Shown: positions 8,726 through 16,864, numbered from the stretch's first letter. The stretch: 64,000 nucleotides of DNA from Geodermatophilus arenarius (GCF_042654585.1 NZ_JBHSGR010000014.1:62001-126000); one strand, 5' to 3'. Made by a program: numbers and translations. Notes: generated from the sequence alone by a model not told the origin.

Positions 8726-9526
8726 TCAGGAGCGGGGGAGCGCCTGCGGCACCGGTGCGGTCCACGCGTGCAGGGGCGAGGGGATCGGCATGGAGTGCTG
8801 CGTGAGGTCGATGCCGTAGAGGAAGACGCTCATGTCCCGCTCGGCCTGCAGCAGCGGGTGGTCGGAGGTGCGGATGGTCTCCAGGAGCCGGGCCACCTCG
8901 CCGCGCACGTAGATGAGGTAGAGCTCGCCGATCCGGGTGCGTTGCACGAGGTGCACCTCCCGCCGGGAGCCGGTGAGCTCGTGGCGGACGTCGTCGAACC
9001 GGTCGATCGTCAGGCGGCGCTCGGCGATGCCGGCGGAGACCCCGGGCAGCAGCACGGTGGCGAAGGCCATGACCTCCGGGAACCCGTCCGCGGTGCCGGC
9101 GGCGGAGAACCGGCGCACCTCCACGGGGAGGGCGTCCCCGGGATCCCACGGATCCGTGCCGAGGGCGGCGGTGATGCGGGCGTGCACCCGTGCCGTCACC
9201 TCGTCGGTGGGCTGCGCCAGCCGGCGCGCCACGGTCCACGGGTCGCAGGCGCGGAGGTGGACCAGCAGGACGTCCGCCTCGTCGAGGTGCTGCAGCCAGA
9301 ACGTCTGGGCCTCGGCGCCGGCCGCGAGCCGCTCGGCCGTCAGCACGTCCTGGTGCTCGCGCAGCAGCCCGGCGAGCAGGTCGACGCGGTCCGGGTCGGG
9401 GCCCCGGCCGGGCAGGGGGACCGCGTACAGGACGTCGGTGGCGGAGGCCGGAGTGGCGGTGGGGAGGGGATCGGGGTCCGTCCGCGGGGCGGGCACCCAG
9501 CGCCGCCAGCGTGCGATACCTGCCAC
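8726..9526 (-). CDS. conserved-looking hypothetical protein
   Basis: 266 aa. I do not recognise a family. The frame shows strong coding bias, and the sequence is soluble-looking and rich in Asp, Arg and Leu with no clear membrane segment or signal peptide. The GTG at 9526 is chosen because TAGTCT lies 7 nt upstream, a leaderless pattern; a second GTG two codons earlier is also possible. It converges on the MMPL gene across a terminator hairpin, and its promoter overlaps the 3' end of the decayed zinc-ribbon gene. Confidence 0.75.
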   Translation of the reverse strand: MAGIARWRRWVPAPRTDPDPLPTATPASATDVLYAVPLPGRGPDPDRVDLLAGLLREHQDVLTAERLAAGAEAQTFWLQHLDEADVLLVHLRACDPWTVARRLAQPTDEVTARVHARITAALGTDPWDPGDALPVEVRRFSAAGTADGFPEVMAFATVLLPGVSAGIAERRLTIDRFDDVRHELTGSRREVHLVQRTRIGELYLIYVRGEVARLLETIRTSDHPLLQAERDMSVFLYGIDLTQHSMPIPSPLHAWTAPVPQALPRS

Positions 9527-9533
9527 GCCCACC

Positions 9534-9539
9534 AGACTA
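9534..9539 (-). promoter_or_regulatory. -10 box TAGTCT for the hypothetical gene
   Basis: TAGTCT on the minus strand, 7 nt before the GTG at 9526; no ribosome-binding site is visible. Confidence 0.5.
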
Positions 9540-9981
9540 CGGGCGGCCGGAGCGGTTGCGGATCCGCGCACCGTCGGCCGGAGCGTCACCGTCCGGGACC
9601 CGCGCGTGGTGGGCGGCACCGACGGCGCGCATCCGCGCCCCGACCGGTTCTCCCGCCGCTCCGGTCCCCAGATCGTGCAGGTCCTCCAGGCGCTGGGCGG
9701 AGACGGGCCGGCCGGTGCCCTCGTCGCGGGCGGCGCTGCCGGAGGTGTGGACGCCCGGTCCGACGGGAGCTGTTCCGGACCTCGTCCGGGACGAGGGCGG
9801 CGGCGTCGATCTCGCGGACGAACCCGGTCCCCTGGCAGGTGGTGCAGGCGCCGGCGCTGTCGTGGGCGAGGTTCTCGGCGGCCGGGAGATCGAGCACGAC
9901 GCTGCACTCGGGGCAGGTCAGTCGTGCCCCGGTGGCGACTCCCGCGTCGGGCTCCTGACGGTGCCCGCTGGGGCACCACAC
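9537..9981 (-). pseudogene. small zinc-ribbon protein, apparently frameshifted
   Basis: From a GTG at 9981 the frame reads WCPSGH, then LTCPECSVVLDLP, then CTTCQGTGFV, a set of Cys pairs typical of zinc ribbons. Around 9760-9770 the coding-like frame shifts by one base. The new frame shows strong third-position GC and ends at a TAG at 9537-9539, while the original frame becomes Arg/Pro-rich and stops at 9586. One indel, or a sequencing error, would restore an ORF of about 145 residues. Function unknown. Its start overlaps the hemerythrin fragment on the other strand. Confidence 0.45.
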
Positions 9982-10246
9982 CTTCGAAGACCGGTCCGTG
10001 TCCCCGCACCTGCTGGACGCCGACCCACAGCTGACCCCGGTCATCGACCGGCTCGAGCAGGAACACCACGCCATCCACGACGTCCTCGAGGGCGTCGACC
10101 GCGCGCTGGTCGCCTTCGTCGCCACCGCCGACAGCACAGCCGGACTGCGCGCCGCCGTCGACCTGCTCAGCGACACCCTGCTCTATCACCTCGCCTACGG
10201 GGGGAACGCGACATCGTCTACCACGGCCCACCCGAGAAACGGGTGA
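9968..10246 (+). pseudogene. hemerythrin (HHE) domain fragment
   Basis: The frame contains GHHTFEDRSV followed by DRLEQEHHAIHDVLEGVD and DLLSDTLLYHLAY, matching the middle of an HHE cation-binding domain (HHxxED then ExxH). The N-terminal helix with its first iron ligand is missing: a TGA lies just upstream. After LAY the expected Glu-rich continuation is replaced by unrelated sequence. It is therefore truncated at both ends. An intact relative is encoded at 24046-24789. The GTG at 9998 is only an in-frame start codon inside the relic. Confidence 0.75.
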
Positions 10247-10375
10247 TCCCGTTCCCCTCCGAGAGGACCGGGCGACGAGCCCGGACGCGGCACGACAGAC
10301 CCACCGGTCCGCTCCTGCACGGACGGCTCGGCGGGCTCGTCGCCCCGCTGTCCGGGGTGGGCCGCCGGTCGGGCA

Positions 10376-11083
10376 CTACCCGCTCGGTGTGATGCGCGAG
10401 GGAGTCGTGTCGTCGGGGGACGGCAGGATCCCGTCGGCCTGACGGCTCCGCAGACGCGTGACCAGGACGGCGACCTGGGTGCGGCGTTGCAGGCCCAGTT
10501 TGGGCAGCAGGTTGCTGACGTAGTTCTTCACCGTCTTCTCCGCCAGACCCAGCCGGTTGCCGATCTGGCGGTTGGTGAGCCCGTCCCCGATCAGCTGCAG
10601 CACGGCACGCTCCCGCTCGGTGAGGTCGGCCAGCGGATCCGGCCGCCCGGCGCCGCCGTCGGCGTCGAGCACCGCGGTGACCTCGGGGGCGAACACGGTG
10701 CCGCCCGCCGCCACCCGGCGCACGGCCGCCCGCAGGGCCGGACCCCGCACGTGCTTGACCAGGTATCCCGACACCCCTGCCCGCACGGCTGCTGCCACCG
10801 TCTCCGGGTCGGCGTACTGGCTGAGCACCAGGCACCGCACCCCGGGGACGTCCGCGCGCAGCCGGGTGCAGGCCTCCGCCCCGGTGCCGTCGGGCAGGCG
10901 CATCCCCATCACGGCCACGTCCGGGCGCACGGCCCGGCCGCGGACCACCGCCTGGTCGACCGAGGCCGCCTCGGCGACGACGGCGAACCCGGCGTCGCCC
11001 TCGAGCACCTGGATCACGCCGCGGCGGACCACCTCCTGCTCGTCGAGCACGAGAACCCGTACGACGGCCGTCTCTGCCGGCAC
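10376..11083 (-). CDS. DevR/DosR-like LuxR response regulator lacking the phospho-acceptor Asp
   Basis: 235 aa from the GTG at 11083, which has GGGGAG 8 nt upstream; a longer frame adds a basic, unlikely N-terminus. The whole protein resembles the DevR/DosR (NarL) subfamily: acidic pair in LVLDEQEVVRRG, conserved Lys in GYLVKHV, and a C-terminal HTH (GLTNRQIGNRLGLAEKTVKNY). Where DevR has VAVLDVRLPDG this protein reads VAVMGMRLPDG (codon GGG), so the phosphorylatable Asp is a Gly. There is no adjacent kinase. It is probably phosphorylation-independent, or it is decaying. Confidence 0.88.
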   Translation of the reverse strand: MPAETAVVRVLVLDEQEVVRRGVIQVLEGDAGFAVVAEAASVDQAVVRGRAVRPDVAVMGMRLPDGTGAEACTRLRADVPGVRCLVLSQYADPETVAAAVRAGVSGYLVKHVRGPALRAAVRRVAAGGTVFAPEVTAVLDADGGAGRPDPLADLTERERAVLQLIGDGLTNRQIGNRLGLAEKTVKNYVSNLLPKLGLQRRTQVAVLVTRLRSRQADGILPSPDDTTPSRITPSG

Positions 11084-11259
11084 CGGAACCAGCTCCCCGG
11101 GGTCGAGGGGTGCGGCACGACGTCGTCGGCGTGCAGCCGGAACGCTATTCGGCCGCGCGGGAGTTCGGTACCCGCGCCGGCACCCTAGAGCCGGCGCTCC
11201 CCGAGCTGCGGTCGAGGGCCGGCCGACCGCAGGCGCTGCCCGCCGTCCGGGGGTCACCG

Positions 11260-11385
11260 GCGCGGCTGGGCCGGGAGCGGCTGGAGCACGCCAGCGCCAC
11301 CGTCACGCTCACCGTCCACCGGCACGTGCACCCCGGCATGGGCCGGCAGGCCACTGACCGCTTCACCACCCTGCTGGAGGGCTGA
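11260..11385 (+). pseudogene. C-terminal fragment of a tyrosine site-specific integrase
   Basis: The last 40 codons include LEHASATVTLTVHRHVHPGMGRQ, which matches the end of phage/ICE-type tyrosine recombinases (the GHxxxxxTxxxY region), with His where the catalytic Tyr is expected and Glu replacing the usual Gly before His. The rest of the integrase is absent. The stop lies 58 bp before the 55-bp direct repeat shared with the tRNA-Leu locus, the position an integrase usually takes next to its att site. Confidence 0.75.
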
Positions 11386-11443
11386 GACCGGGCGATGGGT
11401 GTCGAACGGGCACCACGAGGGCCCCGGAGACCCGAACCTGACG

Positions 11444-11498
11444 CGCCCCGGGCTCTCGACCTGCGGGAACACCGGGGCGGTGCTGTGTCCGAGGGGGG
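11444..11498. repeat. att-like direct repeat, distal copy
   Basis: 55 bp, 52 identical to 18955-19009. The last 13 bp equal the 3' end of the tRNA-Leu gene (acceptor stem and part of the T stem); the rest corresponds to the hairpin region just downstream of the tRNA. Best read as an attachment-site scar left by a tRNA-targeted element. Confidence 0.75.
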
Positions 11499-11779
11499 CT
11501 CGGGCACCGCGAAGTGCGAGCCGTCCCACCGGCGTCTCCCACCGGGGGAGTGGAGCGCGGTGTGCGCGACTTCGTGGTCATCGTCGGAACGCGGCGCGGC
11601 GCACGGACGAGATCGTCTGTCAGGCCGACGGCGGTGCAGCCACACGTGGGTGCACCTGCTCCCGACACCAGATGCCGTCAGTGCGCGCTGTCCGACGCTC
11701 GGCACGCTCGGACTCGCGGACCCAGTGCCGGTCCGACGACAGCCGAAGGCTCGTGCCGTTGGGCCGGCCGAACGCGGGG

Positions 11780-12258
11780 CCGAAGCAAGCGCGAGCGTGT
11801 TGTCGTGGTCGCGCACGGTCCGGCCGGCGAGTTCCAGCGTCTCGACCCGCGCGGCCGGGGCGGTGAGCGATGCCTCGGCTCTCAGCGGGGCGACGTGATC
11901 GCAGACGCCCCAGTGCGGTCCGAACGCGAAGCCCAGGTGGGCAGACGCGTTGCGGGACGGGGCGAAGTGGTCGGGTTCGGTCCAGCGGCAGGGTCGTGGT
12001 CGGCCGTGGTCGGAACATCGAGATCTCGCGCCGTCGAGGACGACGATCCCGGGCGACCTGGACGTCGGCCGTGGCAGTGTGGAGGGAGGTCGGCACGGGC
12101 ACTCCTGGCACACCACCCGGTCGGAGGCGGCCCGGGTCAGGGACGGGTCCTCGCGGAGCCCGTACGCGCTGGTAGGAGTGGGTGGCGAAGGCGCGAGGAC
12201 GACGGTCAGCCCGTGCGCAGTGGTGTCCACCCCGGCCGGAACGGGAAGCGGGACGACG
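11780..12258 (-). pseudogene. cytochrome P450, truncated and frameshifted
   Basis: On the minus strand an I-helix motif AGVDTTAHGLTVVL is followed by GLREDPSLTRAA. A second frame gives TATADVQV, and the first frame then resumes with RWTEPDHFAPSR, HLGFAFGPH and APLRAEASL. This is the order of P450 elements from I-helix through the heme-loop region. The heme motif is degenerate (FGPHWGVC instead of FGxGxHxCxG), two frame changes are needed, and about 220 N-terminal residues are missing. It is non-functional. Confidence 0.8.
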
Positions 12259-12473
12259 AGCGGGGCCTGCCCGGCAGGATGCCGCCGCGGTCGGCGGTTG
12301 GTCATGCGCGGCGAACTCTCCCCGCCGCTCGGGCCTGCCCCGGCTGCGCGAGTGGACACCCAACGGTCCGCGGGGAGCTGGGACCCGGACGAGACCGCCG
12401 GAGCGCGGAGCGGATCACCGGTGGTCGTGCCAGGCCGTCGGCCGCGGTCTCGCGCTGAGGTGGCCGGGCTTCG

Positions 12474-12479
12474 TACCAT
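12474..12479 (+). promoter_or_regulatory. -10 box of the PucR-type gene
   Basis: TACCAT lies 6-7 nt before the leader element that begins at 12486. A related box occurs at the same distance before the nhaA leader, so promoter and leader appear to have been duplicated together. Confidence 0.5.
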
Positions 12480-12485
12480 CTCGTC

Positions 12486-12549
12486 CAGGTGTGCCGGGAA
12501 GTCTGGTCGGCGGTTCCTCAGCCGACCCCGACCGCCGGAGTTGATGGCC
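12486..12549 (+). promoter_or_regulatory. structured 5' leader shared with nhaA (candidate cis-regulatory RNA), copy A
   Basis: Starts CAGGTGTGCCGGGAAGT and contains a hairpin GGTCGGC / GCCGACC (12505-12511 and 12521-12527) with a 9-nt loop, then GGAG and GTTGAT just before the GTG. The nhaA leader at 15481-15547 has the same blocks, the same stem and a different loop sequence. Conservation of pairing with a variable loop points to an RNA function. I cannot match it to a named riboswitch class with confidence. Confidence 0.6.
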
Positions 12550-13788
12550 GTGACCACGACCGCCTCCGGTGGGACGGGACCCGACCCCCGGGCCGTGGAC
12601 GCCGTGGTGGCGCAGGTCGCCGCCGCGTCGGCCGGCGAGCACGGGATGCCGGCCGCGCTCCTGGACGGCTACCTGACCGCTCTCTGGGCGGTGGCGTGCA
12701 CCGGTCGTCGGCTGAGCCGGGACGAGGAGGCGGCGTGCCGACGCCTCGGTGGAGAGGCAGCGGCCACCGGTCTGGCGCTGCCGGCCCTCGTGGACATCTA
12801 CATGACGGCGTCCCGGCGCCTGTGGCCCCGTCTCCCGGACCTGGTGGCGGAGGTCCGGCGCAGACCGCTGCGGCCTCCTGAGTTGATCAGCATCGGCGAG
12901 GCGGTGTGGCGGGCCGCGGACACCGCTCTGGCAGCACTGGCCGCTGGGTACGTCGAGGCCCAGCGCCAGGTGGTGCGGCGCGAGGAGGCGTTCCGGCGGG
13001 AGTTCGTCGAGGACCTCCTCAGCGGTCACGCCGACGTCGGATCACTGGTGGAGCGTGCCGGACCGTTCGGGCTCACTCTGACCGCTCCACACTTCGTCGC
13101 GGTCGCGGCCACCGACCGGCCGGTCGACTCGGGGATGCAGCTGACCGGCGGGTTGACCGACGACGTCCGCTCCCGCTTCGGGGACCGCGGGCTGCTCACC
13201 GCCGCGAAGGACGGGCAGCTCGTGTGCGTGTTCTCGCTCCCCCCGAGGGCCGGTGGCCACCCTCCGGGGCCGGACTGGTACGACCTGGCGGAGCTGGTCG
13301 GTCGGGCCGCGGCCCGGCTGACCCGCCGCTCCGACTGGCGGGTCGGGGTCGGCCGCGTCCACCCGGGCCCGGGAGGGGTCCGGCGCTCGTACCGCGAGGC
13401 GCTGGAGGCCATCGACCTGGCCGAGCGCCTGTCCCTCCCGCAGCGGGTCGCCCACGCCCGTGACCTGCTCGTCTACCGGGTCCTCGTCCGCGACGAGGCC
13501 GCGATGGCCGACCTCGTCGAGGCTGTCCTGGGCCCGCTGGCGACCGCGCGGGGCGGAGCGGAGCCGCTGCTCCGCACGGTGGAGGCCTGGTTCGCCAGCG
13601 GCGGCAACACGGCCGAGGCGGCGCGCCGACTGCACCTGAGCGTCCGTGCCGTCACCTACCGGTTGCAGCGGGTCGCGGAGCTCACCGGCCACACAGCAGG
13701 TGACGCGGAGCACCGGCTCGCCCTGCACGTCGCCGTGACCGGGGCCCGGCTGCTCGACTGGCCGCGTCGCCCGCTCGTCGCCGACTGA
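12550..13788 (+). CDS. PucR/CdaR-family transcriptional regulator
   Basis: 412 aa. The C-terminus is a PucR-type helix-turn-helix (WFASGGNTAEAARRLHLSVRAVTYRLQRVAELTG, written here in parts: NTAEAARRLHLS and VTYRLQRV). The middle has the GGDEF-like fold of this family (SDWRVGVGRVHPG and SYREALEAIDLAERL). The N-terminus is helical and may be a sensor. The GTG at 12550 is chosen over the ATG at 12544 because the GGAG is 9 nt away and the nhaA leader uses the same arrangement. The effector is unknown. The shared leader suggests co-regulation with nhaA. Confidence 0.85.
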   Translation: MTTTASGGTGPDPRAVDAVVAQVAAASAGEHGMPAALLDGYLTALWAVACTGRRLSRDEEAACRRLGGEAAATGLALPALVDIYMTASRRLWPRLPDLVAEVRRRPLRPPELISIGEAVWRAADTALAALAAGYVEAQRQVVRREEAFRREFVEDLLSGHADVGSLVERAGPFGLTLTAPHFVAVAATDRPVDSGMQLTGGLTDDVRSRFGDRGLLTAAKDGQLVCVFSLPPRAGGHPPGPDWYDLAELVGRAAARLTRRSDWRVGVGRVHPGPGGVRRSYREALEAIDLAERLSLPQRVAHARDLLVYRVLVRDEAAMADLVEAVLGPLATARGGAEPLLRTVEAWFASGGNTAEAARRLHLSVRAVTYRLQRVAELTGHTAGDAEHRLALHVAVTGARLLDWPRRPLVAD

Positions 13789-13823
13789 CCCGCCGATTGC
13801 CGGGACCCGGCAATCGGCGGGTC
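13787..13823. terminator. long perfect hairpin after the PucR-type gene
   Basis: An 18-bp perfect inverted repeat with a 1-nt spacer begins inside the stop codon. It is a strong U-less terminator. Confidence 0.8.
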
Positions 13824-13869
13824 CCAACTCGTCCGCAGGCGGGCGCTGCCGGCGAAGGGGACCGGTTCC

Positions 13870-13875
13870 TAGCCT
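13870..13875 (+). promoter_or_regulatory. -10 box TAGCCT of the STAS-like gene
   Basis: TAGCCT, 7 nt before the ATG at 13883: leaderless pattern. Confidence 0.5.
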
Positions 13876-13882
13876 CCTGGCC

Positions 13883-14356
13883 ATGCGCTCCCGACCTGCC
13901 CTGTACCCGATCCCCGACGCTCCCGCGCCCGGCGACGCGGCGCTCGCAGCGCAGGTCGAGCCCGCCGATCCGCCCACCGGCGACGGTGTCGGACGTGAGG
14001 GCGACCTGACCGTGTACGTCGACACCGACCCGCGGCCTCCGGTGGTGTCCGTCGTCGGCGCCCTGGAGGGCCACGGTCACGCCCTCCTGGCGGCGGTGCT
14101 CGACCACGTGCGCGAGCAGGTAGGGCAACCGATCGTGGTTGACCTGCACGGTGTCTCCCGGACCGATCAGCGCGCCCTGACCCCGGTCCTCACGGCCGAC
14201 GTGGTCCTCACGGACACCTCACCAGCGGTCGACGAGGTCCTGCTCGACCTCACCAGGCGCGCGCAGGCGGCAACCGGCCGGGTCGGGCGAGCCCGCCGAC
14301 CGCCTGCCGGGGCCCGGCGGAGCGCCTCACCGACTCCCCGTCCTCACCGGAGGTAG
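13883..14356 (+). CDS. STAS-like small protein
   Basis: 157 aa. The central part (about residues 50-125) reads VVSVVGALEGHGHALLAA, PIVVDLHGVSRTDQRAL and a following helix. This resembles an anti-sigma-factor-antagonist STAS fold, but the usual phosphorylatable Ser (DSSG) is replaced by RTDQ. The N- and C-termini are low-complexity. It may be an atypical STAS protein or may only share the fold. The ATG is supported by the leaderless -10 box. The following gene begins 2 bp after its stop, so they form an operon. Confidence 0.5.
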   Translation: MRSRPALYPIPDAPAPGDAALAAQVEPADPPTGDGVGREGDLTVYVDTDPRPPVVSVVGALEGHGHALLAAVLDHVREQVGQPIVVDLHGVSRTDQRALTPVLTADVVLTDTSPAVDEVLLDLTRRAQAATGRVGRARRPPAGARRSASPTPRPHRR

Positions 14357-14358
14357 GC

Positions 14359-14652
14359 GTGTTCTCACTGCTCTGGTTGCTCGTCGTCGGGCTGGTCGCC
14401 GGGCTGCTCGCCCGCGCCATCGTGCCCGGCAGGGACTCGATGGGATGGCCGGCCACGATCCTGCTGGGGGTCGCCGGGTCGGTCGTCGGCGGACTGCTGC
14501 TCGGCCTCCTCACCGGCGGGCTGCGCGACCGCGGCTTCGGTCCCGCCGGGCTCGTCGGCTCGGTGATCGGGGCGGTGATCGTGCTGGTCGTCCACAACCG
14601 GCTGGCCGCCCGCCGACGGATGCCCCCGGGGGCGTCCCGCGGCCGGCTGTGA
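14359..14652 (+). CDS. GlsB/YeaQ/YmgE family membrane protein
   Basis: 97 aa with three predicted membrane helices and glycine-rich turns (LLVVGLVAGLLARAIVPG, then WPATILLGVAGSVVGG), the hallmark of this small stress-associated family. The molecular role is not established for the family. The GTG follows GGAGG by 5 nt, and its stop overlaps the next gene (GTGA). Position between a STAS-like protein and nhaA suggests a membrane or osmotic stress cluster. Confidence 0.88.
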   Translation: MFSLLWLLVVGLVAGLLARAIVPGRDSMGWPATILLGVAGSVVGGLLLGLLTGGLRDRGFGPAGLVGSVIGAVIVLVVHNRLAARRRMPPGASRGRL

Positions 14653-15341
14653 CCGCAGGCGCCGGCGTGTCCTCGGTCCCGCGCGCGGGGAGCGGCGCCG
14701 CGCGCCGGCTCCCCCGCTCCCTGTGGCCCCCGACCCTCCGGATCTGCCGCGGCGTGCTCCTCGTGGGAGCGGTCTGCTGCGCCCTCGTCGGGGCGCTGAG
14801 CGCACCTGCCTACGTCGTCCTGGCGGTGACGCCGGCCTTCGGGCTCCTCGTGGCCGGCCTGGTCGGCCTCATGGACCCGGCCTTTCCGAAGGCCCCGTCG
14901 GCCAAGCGCAGAGCGGTCCTCGCCGGAGCGGGAGCATCCCTCGTCGTGCCGTGCCTCGCCGGCCTGGCGCAGCTGGGCGACGCCGGAACGGTCGCCGGGC
15001 TCGTCCTGCTGTTCCTGAGCTGCCTCCTGGCCGAGGCCTGGATCACCCGGTCCCTCGGCTCCGCCGGCCGGGACGACGAGGCGGAGGTGGACGTCGAGGA
15101 GCTGCAGCGGCTCCTGCGTGCCCTGCCGACCTCGGTGCTGGTGCGGGAATGGCGGTCGACCGGCGAACTCGTCCGGACGGCCGCGGACCCGGACCGCCGG
15201 GCCCGGGGCCTCCTGGTGCGCACCGTCCTGCTCGAGGAGATGACGCGCCGGGATCCGGCGGGAGTGGCCCGGTGGCTGCGAACCGGCGACGACGACGCTC
15301 CCGAGCAGTACCTGAGCGGCGACCGGGACACCGCCCCGTGA
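14649..15341 (+). CDS. integral membrane protein of unknown function
   Basis: 230 aa, coupled to the preceding gene by a GTGA overlap. Three or four hydrophobic helices (about residues 33-55, 58-80, 95-112 and 120-137) are followed by a soluble C-terminal domain of about 85 residues rich in Arg, Leu and Glu. I do not recognise the family. The gene ends just before a terminator hairpin, so it closes the STAS-GlsB operon. Confidence 0.72.
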   Translation: MTAGAGVSSVPRAGSGAARRLPRSLWPPTLRICRGVLLVGAVCCALVGALSAPAYVVLAVTPAFGLLVAGLVGLMDPAFPKAPSAKRRAVLAGAGASLVVPCLAGLAQLGDAGTVAGLVLLFLSCLLAEAWITRSLGSAGRDDEAEVDVEELQRLLRALPTSVLVREWRSTGELVRTAADPDRRARGLLVRTVLLEEMTRRDPAGVARWLRTGDDDAPEQYLSGDRDTAP

Positions 15342-15390
15342 GGGCCCGGACCGGTCGGGTCCCCGCGCTCCGGCTCACCGCCGGGTGCCG

Positions 15391-15411
15391 GCGGTGGCGG
15401 GATGCCACCGC
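15391..15411. terminator. hairpin after the STAS-GlsB operon
   Basis: GCGGTGGC and GCCACCGC pair perfectly across a 5-nt loop; the hairpin separates the operon from the nhaA promoter. Confidence 0.6.
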
Positions 15412-15480
15412 TGCGCCCGCCGGGCCCTGACCGGCCGAGCCGACCCAGGCCCGGACGGCCTGGCCCGGTACCTCCGAGGG

Positions 15481-15547
15481 CAGGTGTGCCGGGAAGTCCG
15501 GTCGGCGAGCTCGCCGCCGACCCCACCGCCTCTCCGGAGTTGATCTC
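15481..15547 (+). promoter_or_regulatory. structured 5' leader of nhaA (candidate cis-regulatory RNA), copy B
   Basis: Begins with the same 17 bases as copy A at 12486. The hairpin is GGTCGGCG / CGCCGACC (15500-15507 and 15515-15522), one base pair longer than in copy A and with an unrelated loop. It is followed by CTCCGGAGTTGAT and, 8 nt after GGAG, the GTG start. A possible -10 box TACCTC lies at 15469-15474. Upstream of an Na+/H+ antiporter, an ion- or pH-sensing leader is a reasonable hypothesis. Confidence 0.6.
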
Positions 15548-16864
15548 GTGTCCGCCCCTGCCCCCACCTCGTTCCGGCTGTTCGACCGCGGCTCGTGGCC
15601 CGAGACCCGCCGCATCGCCGGCATCCTGCGCAAGGAGACCGTCGGCGGCATCCTGCTCATCAGCGGCGCCGTCCTCGCTCTGGCCTGGGCCAACAGCCCC
15701 TGGTCGGCGGCCTACGAGACGCTGCGCGACACCCGGGTCGGCCCGGCCGCCCTGCACCTGGACCTCACGTTGGGCACCTGGGCCGCCGACGGGCTGCTGG
15801 CGGTCTTCTTCTTCGTCGCCGGGCTGGAGCTCAAGCGCGAGTTCGTCGCCGGCGACCTGCGCGACCCGCGCCGGGCCGCGCTGCCGGTCGCCGCCGCGCT
15901 CGGCGGCATGGCCGTGCCGGCGCTGCTGTACTGGGCGATCAACGCCGGCGCCGGCGGCGGGGCGCTGGCCGGGTGGGCGATCCCGACCGCCACCGACATC
16001 GCCTTCGCGCTCGCCGTCCTCGCCGTGATCAGCACGCACCTGCCCGCGGCGCTGCGCACCTTCCTGCTCACCCTCGCCGTCGTCGACGACCTGCTGGCGA
16101 TCACGATCATCGCGATCTTCTACACCTCCGCGCTGGCGGTCGCGCCGCTGCTGCTGGCCCTGATCCCGCTGACCGTCTTCGGAGTCCTGGTGCAGAAGCG
16201 GATCCGCTCGTGGTGGCTGCTGTTGCCGCTGGCCGTCGTGACCTGGGTGCTGGTGCACGAGTCCGGGGTGCACGCCACCGTCGCCGGCGTGCTGCTGGCG
16301 TTCACCGTGCCGGTGGTGCGCAGCCAGGCCGCCGGCGGACCGGATGCCGGCCCCGGGTTGGCCGAGCACTTCGAGCACCGGTTCCGCCCGCTCTCGGCCG
16401 GCGTCGCCGTGCCGGTGTTCGCGTTCTTCTCCGCCGGGGTCACCGTCGGCGGGCTGTCCGGGCTGGGCGCGGCGCTCACCGACAGCGTCGCGGTCGGCAT
16501 CGTCGTCGGCCTGGTCGTCGGCAAGGTGGTCGGCATCACCGGGGCCACCTGGCTGGTCGCCCGGTTCACCCGCGCCGAGCTCGACCGCGACCTCGGCTGG
16601 CCCGACGTCGTCGGGCTGTCGCTGCTGGCCGGCATCGGGTTCACCGTCTCGCTGCTGATCGGCGAGCTGGCCTTCGGCGCCGACACGCTCCGCGACGAGC
16701 ACGTCAAGGTGGGCGTGCTGGCCGGCACCCTGCTCGCGGCGCTGCTGGCCACCGTGCTGCTCCGGCTGCGCGACCGCCGCTACCGGCGCATCGCCGAGGC
16801 CGAGACGCGGGACGTGGACGCCGACGGTGTCCCGGACGTCCACCAGTCCGGCCGGCGAGGATGA
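15548..16864 (+). CDS. nhaA: Na+/H+ antiporter NhaA
   Basis: 438 aa, full length for NhaA, with about twelve membrane helices. The characteristic motifs are present: FFFVAGLELKREF, PTATDIAFALAVL (Asp corresponding to E. coli D133) and AVVDDLLAIT (the essential ion-binding Asp pair, D163/D164). It expels Na+ or Li+ in exchange for protons at the cytoplasmic membrane. The GTG start is fixed by the GGAG 8 nt upstream and by the parallel arrangement at the PucR-type gene. A short charged tail ends the protein. Confidence 0.97.
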   Translation: MSAPAPTSFRLFDRGSWPETRRIAGILRKETVGGILLISGAVLALAWANSPWSAAYETLRDTRVGPAALHLDLTLGTWAADGLLAVFFFVAGLELKREFVAGDLRDPRRAALPVAAALGGMAVPALLYWAINAGAGGGALAGWAIPTATDIAFALAVLAVISTHLPAALRTFLLTLAVVDDLLAITIIAIFYTSALAVAPLLLALIPLTVFGVLVQKRIRSWWLLLPLAVVTWVLVHESGVHATVAGVLLAFTVPVVRSQAAGGPDAGPGLAEHFEHRFRPLSAGVAVPVFAFFSAGVTVGGLSGLGAALTDSVAVGIVVGLVVGKVVGITGATWLVARFTRAELDRDLGWPDVVGLSLLAGIGFTVSLLIGELAFGADTLRDEHVKVGVLAGTLLAALLATVLLRLRDRRYRRIAEAETRDVDADGVPDVHQSGRRG

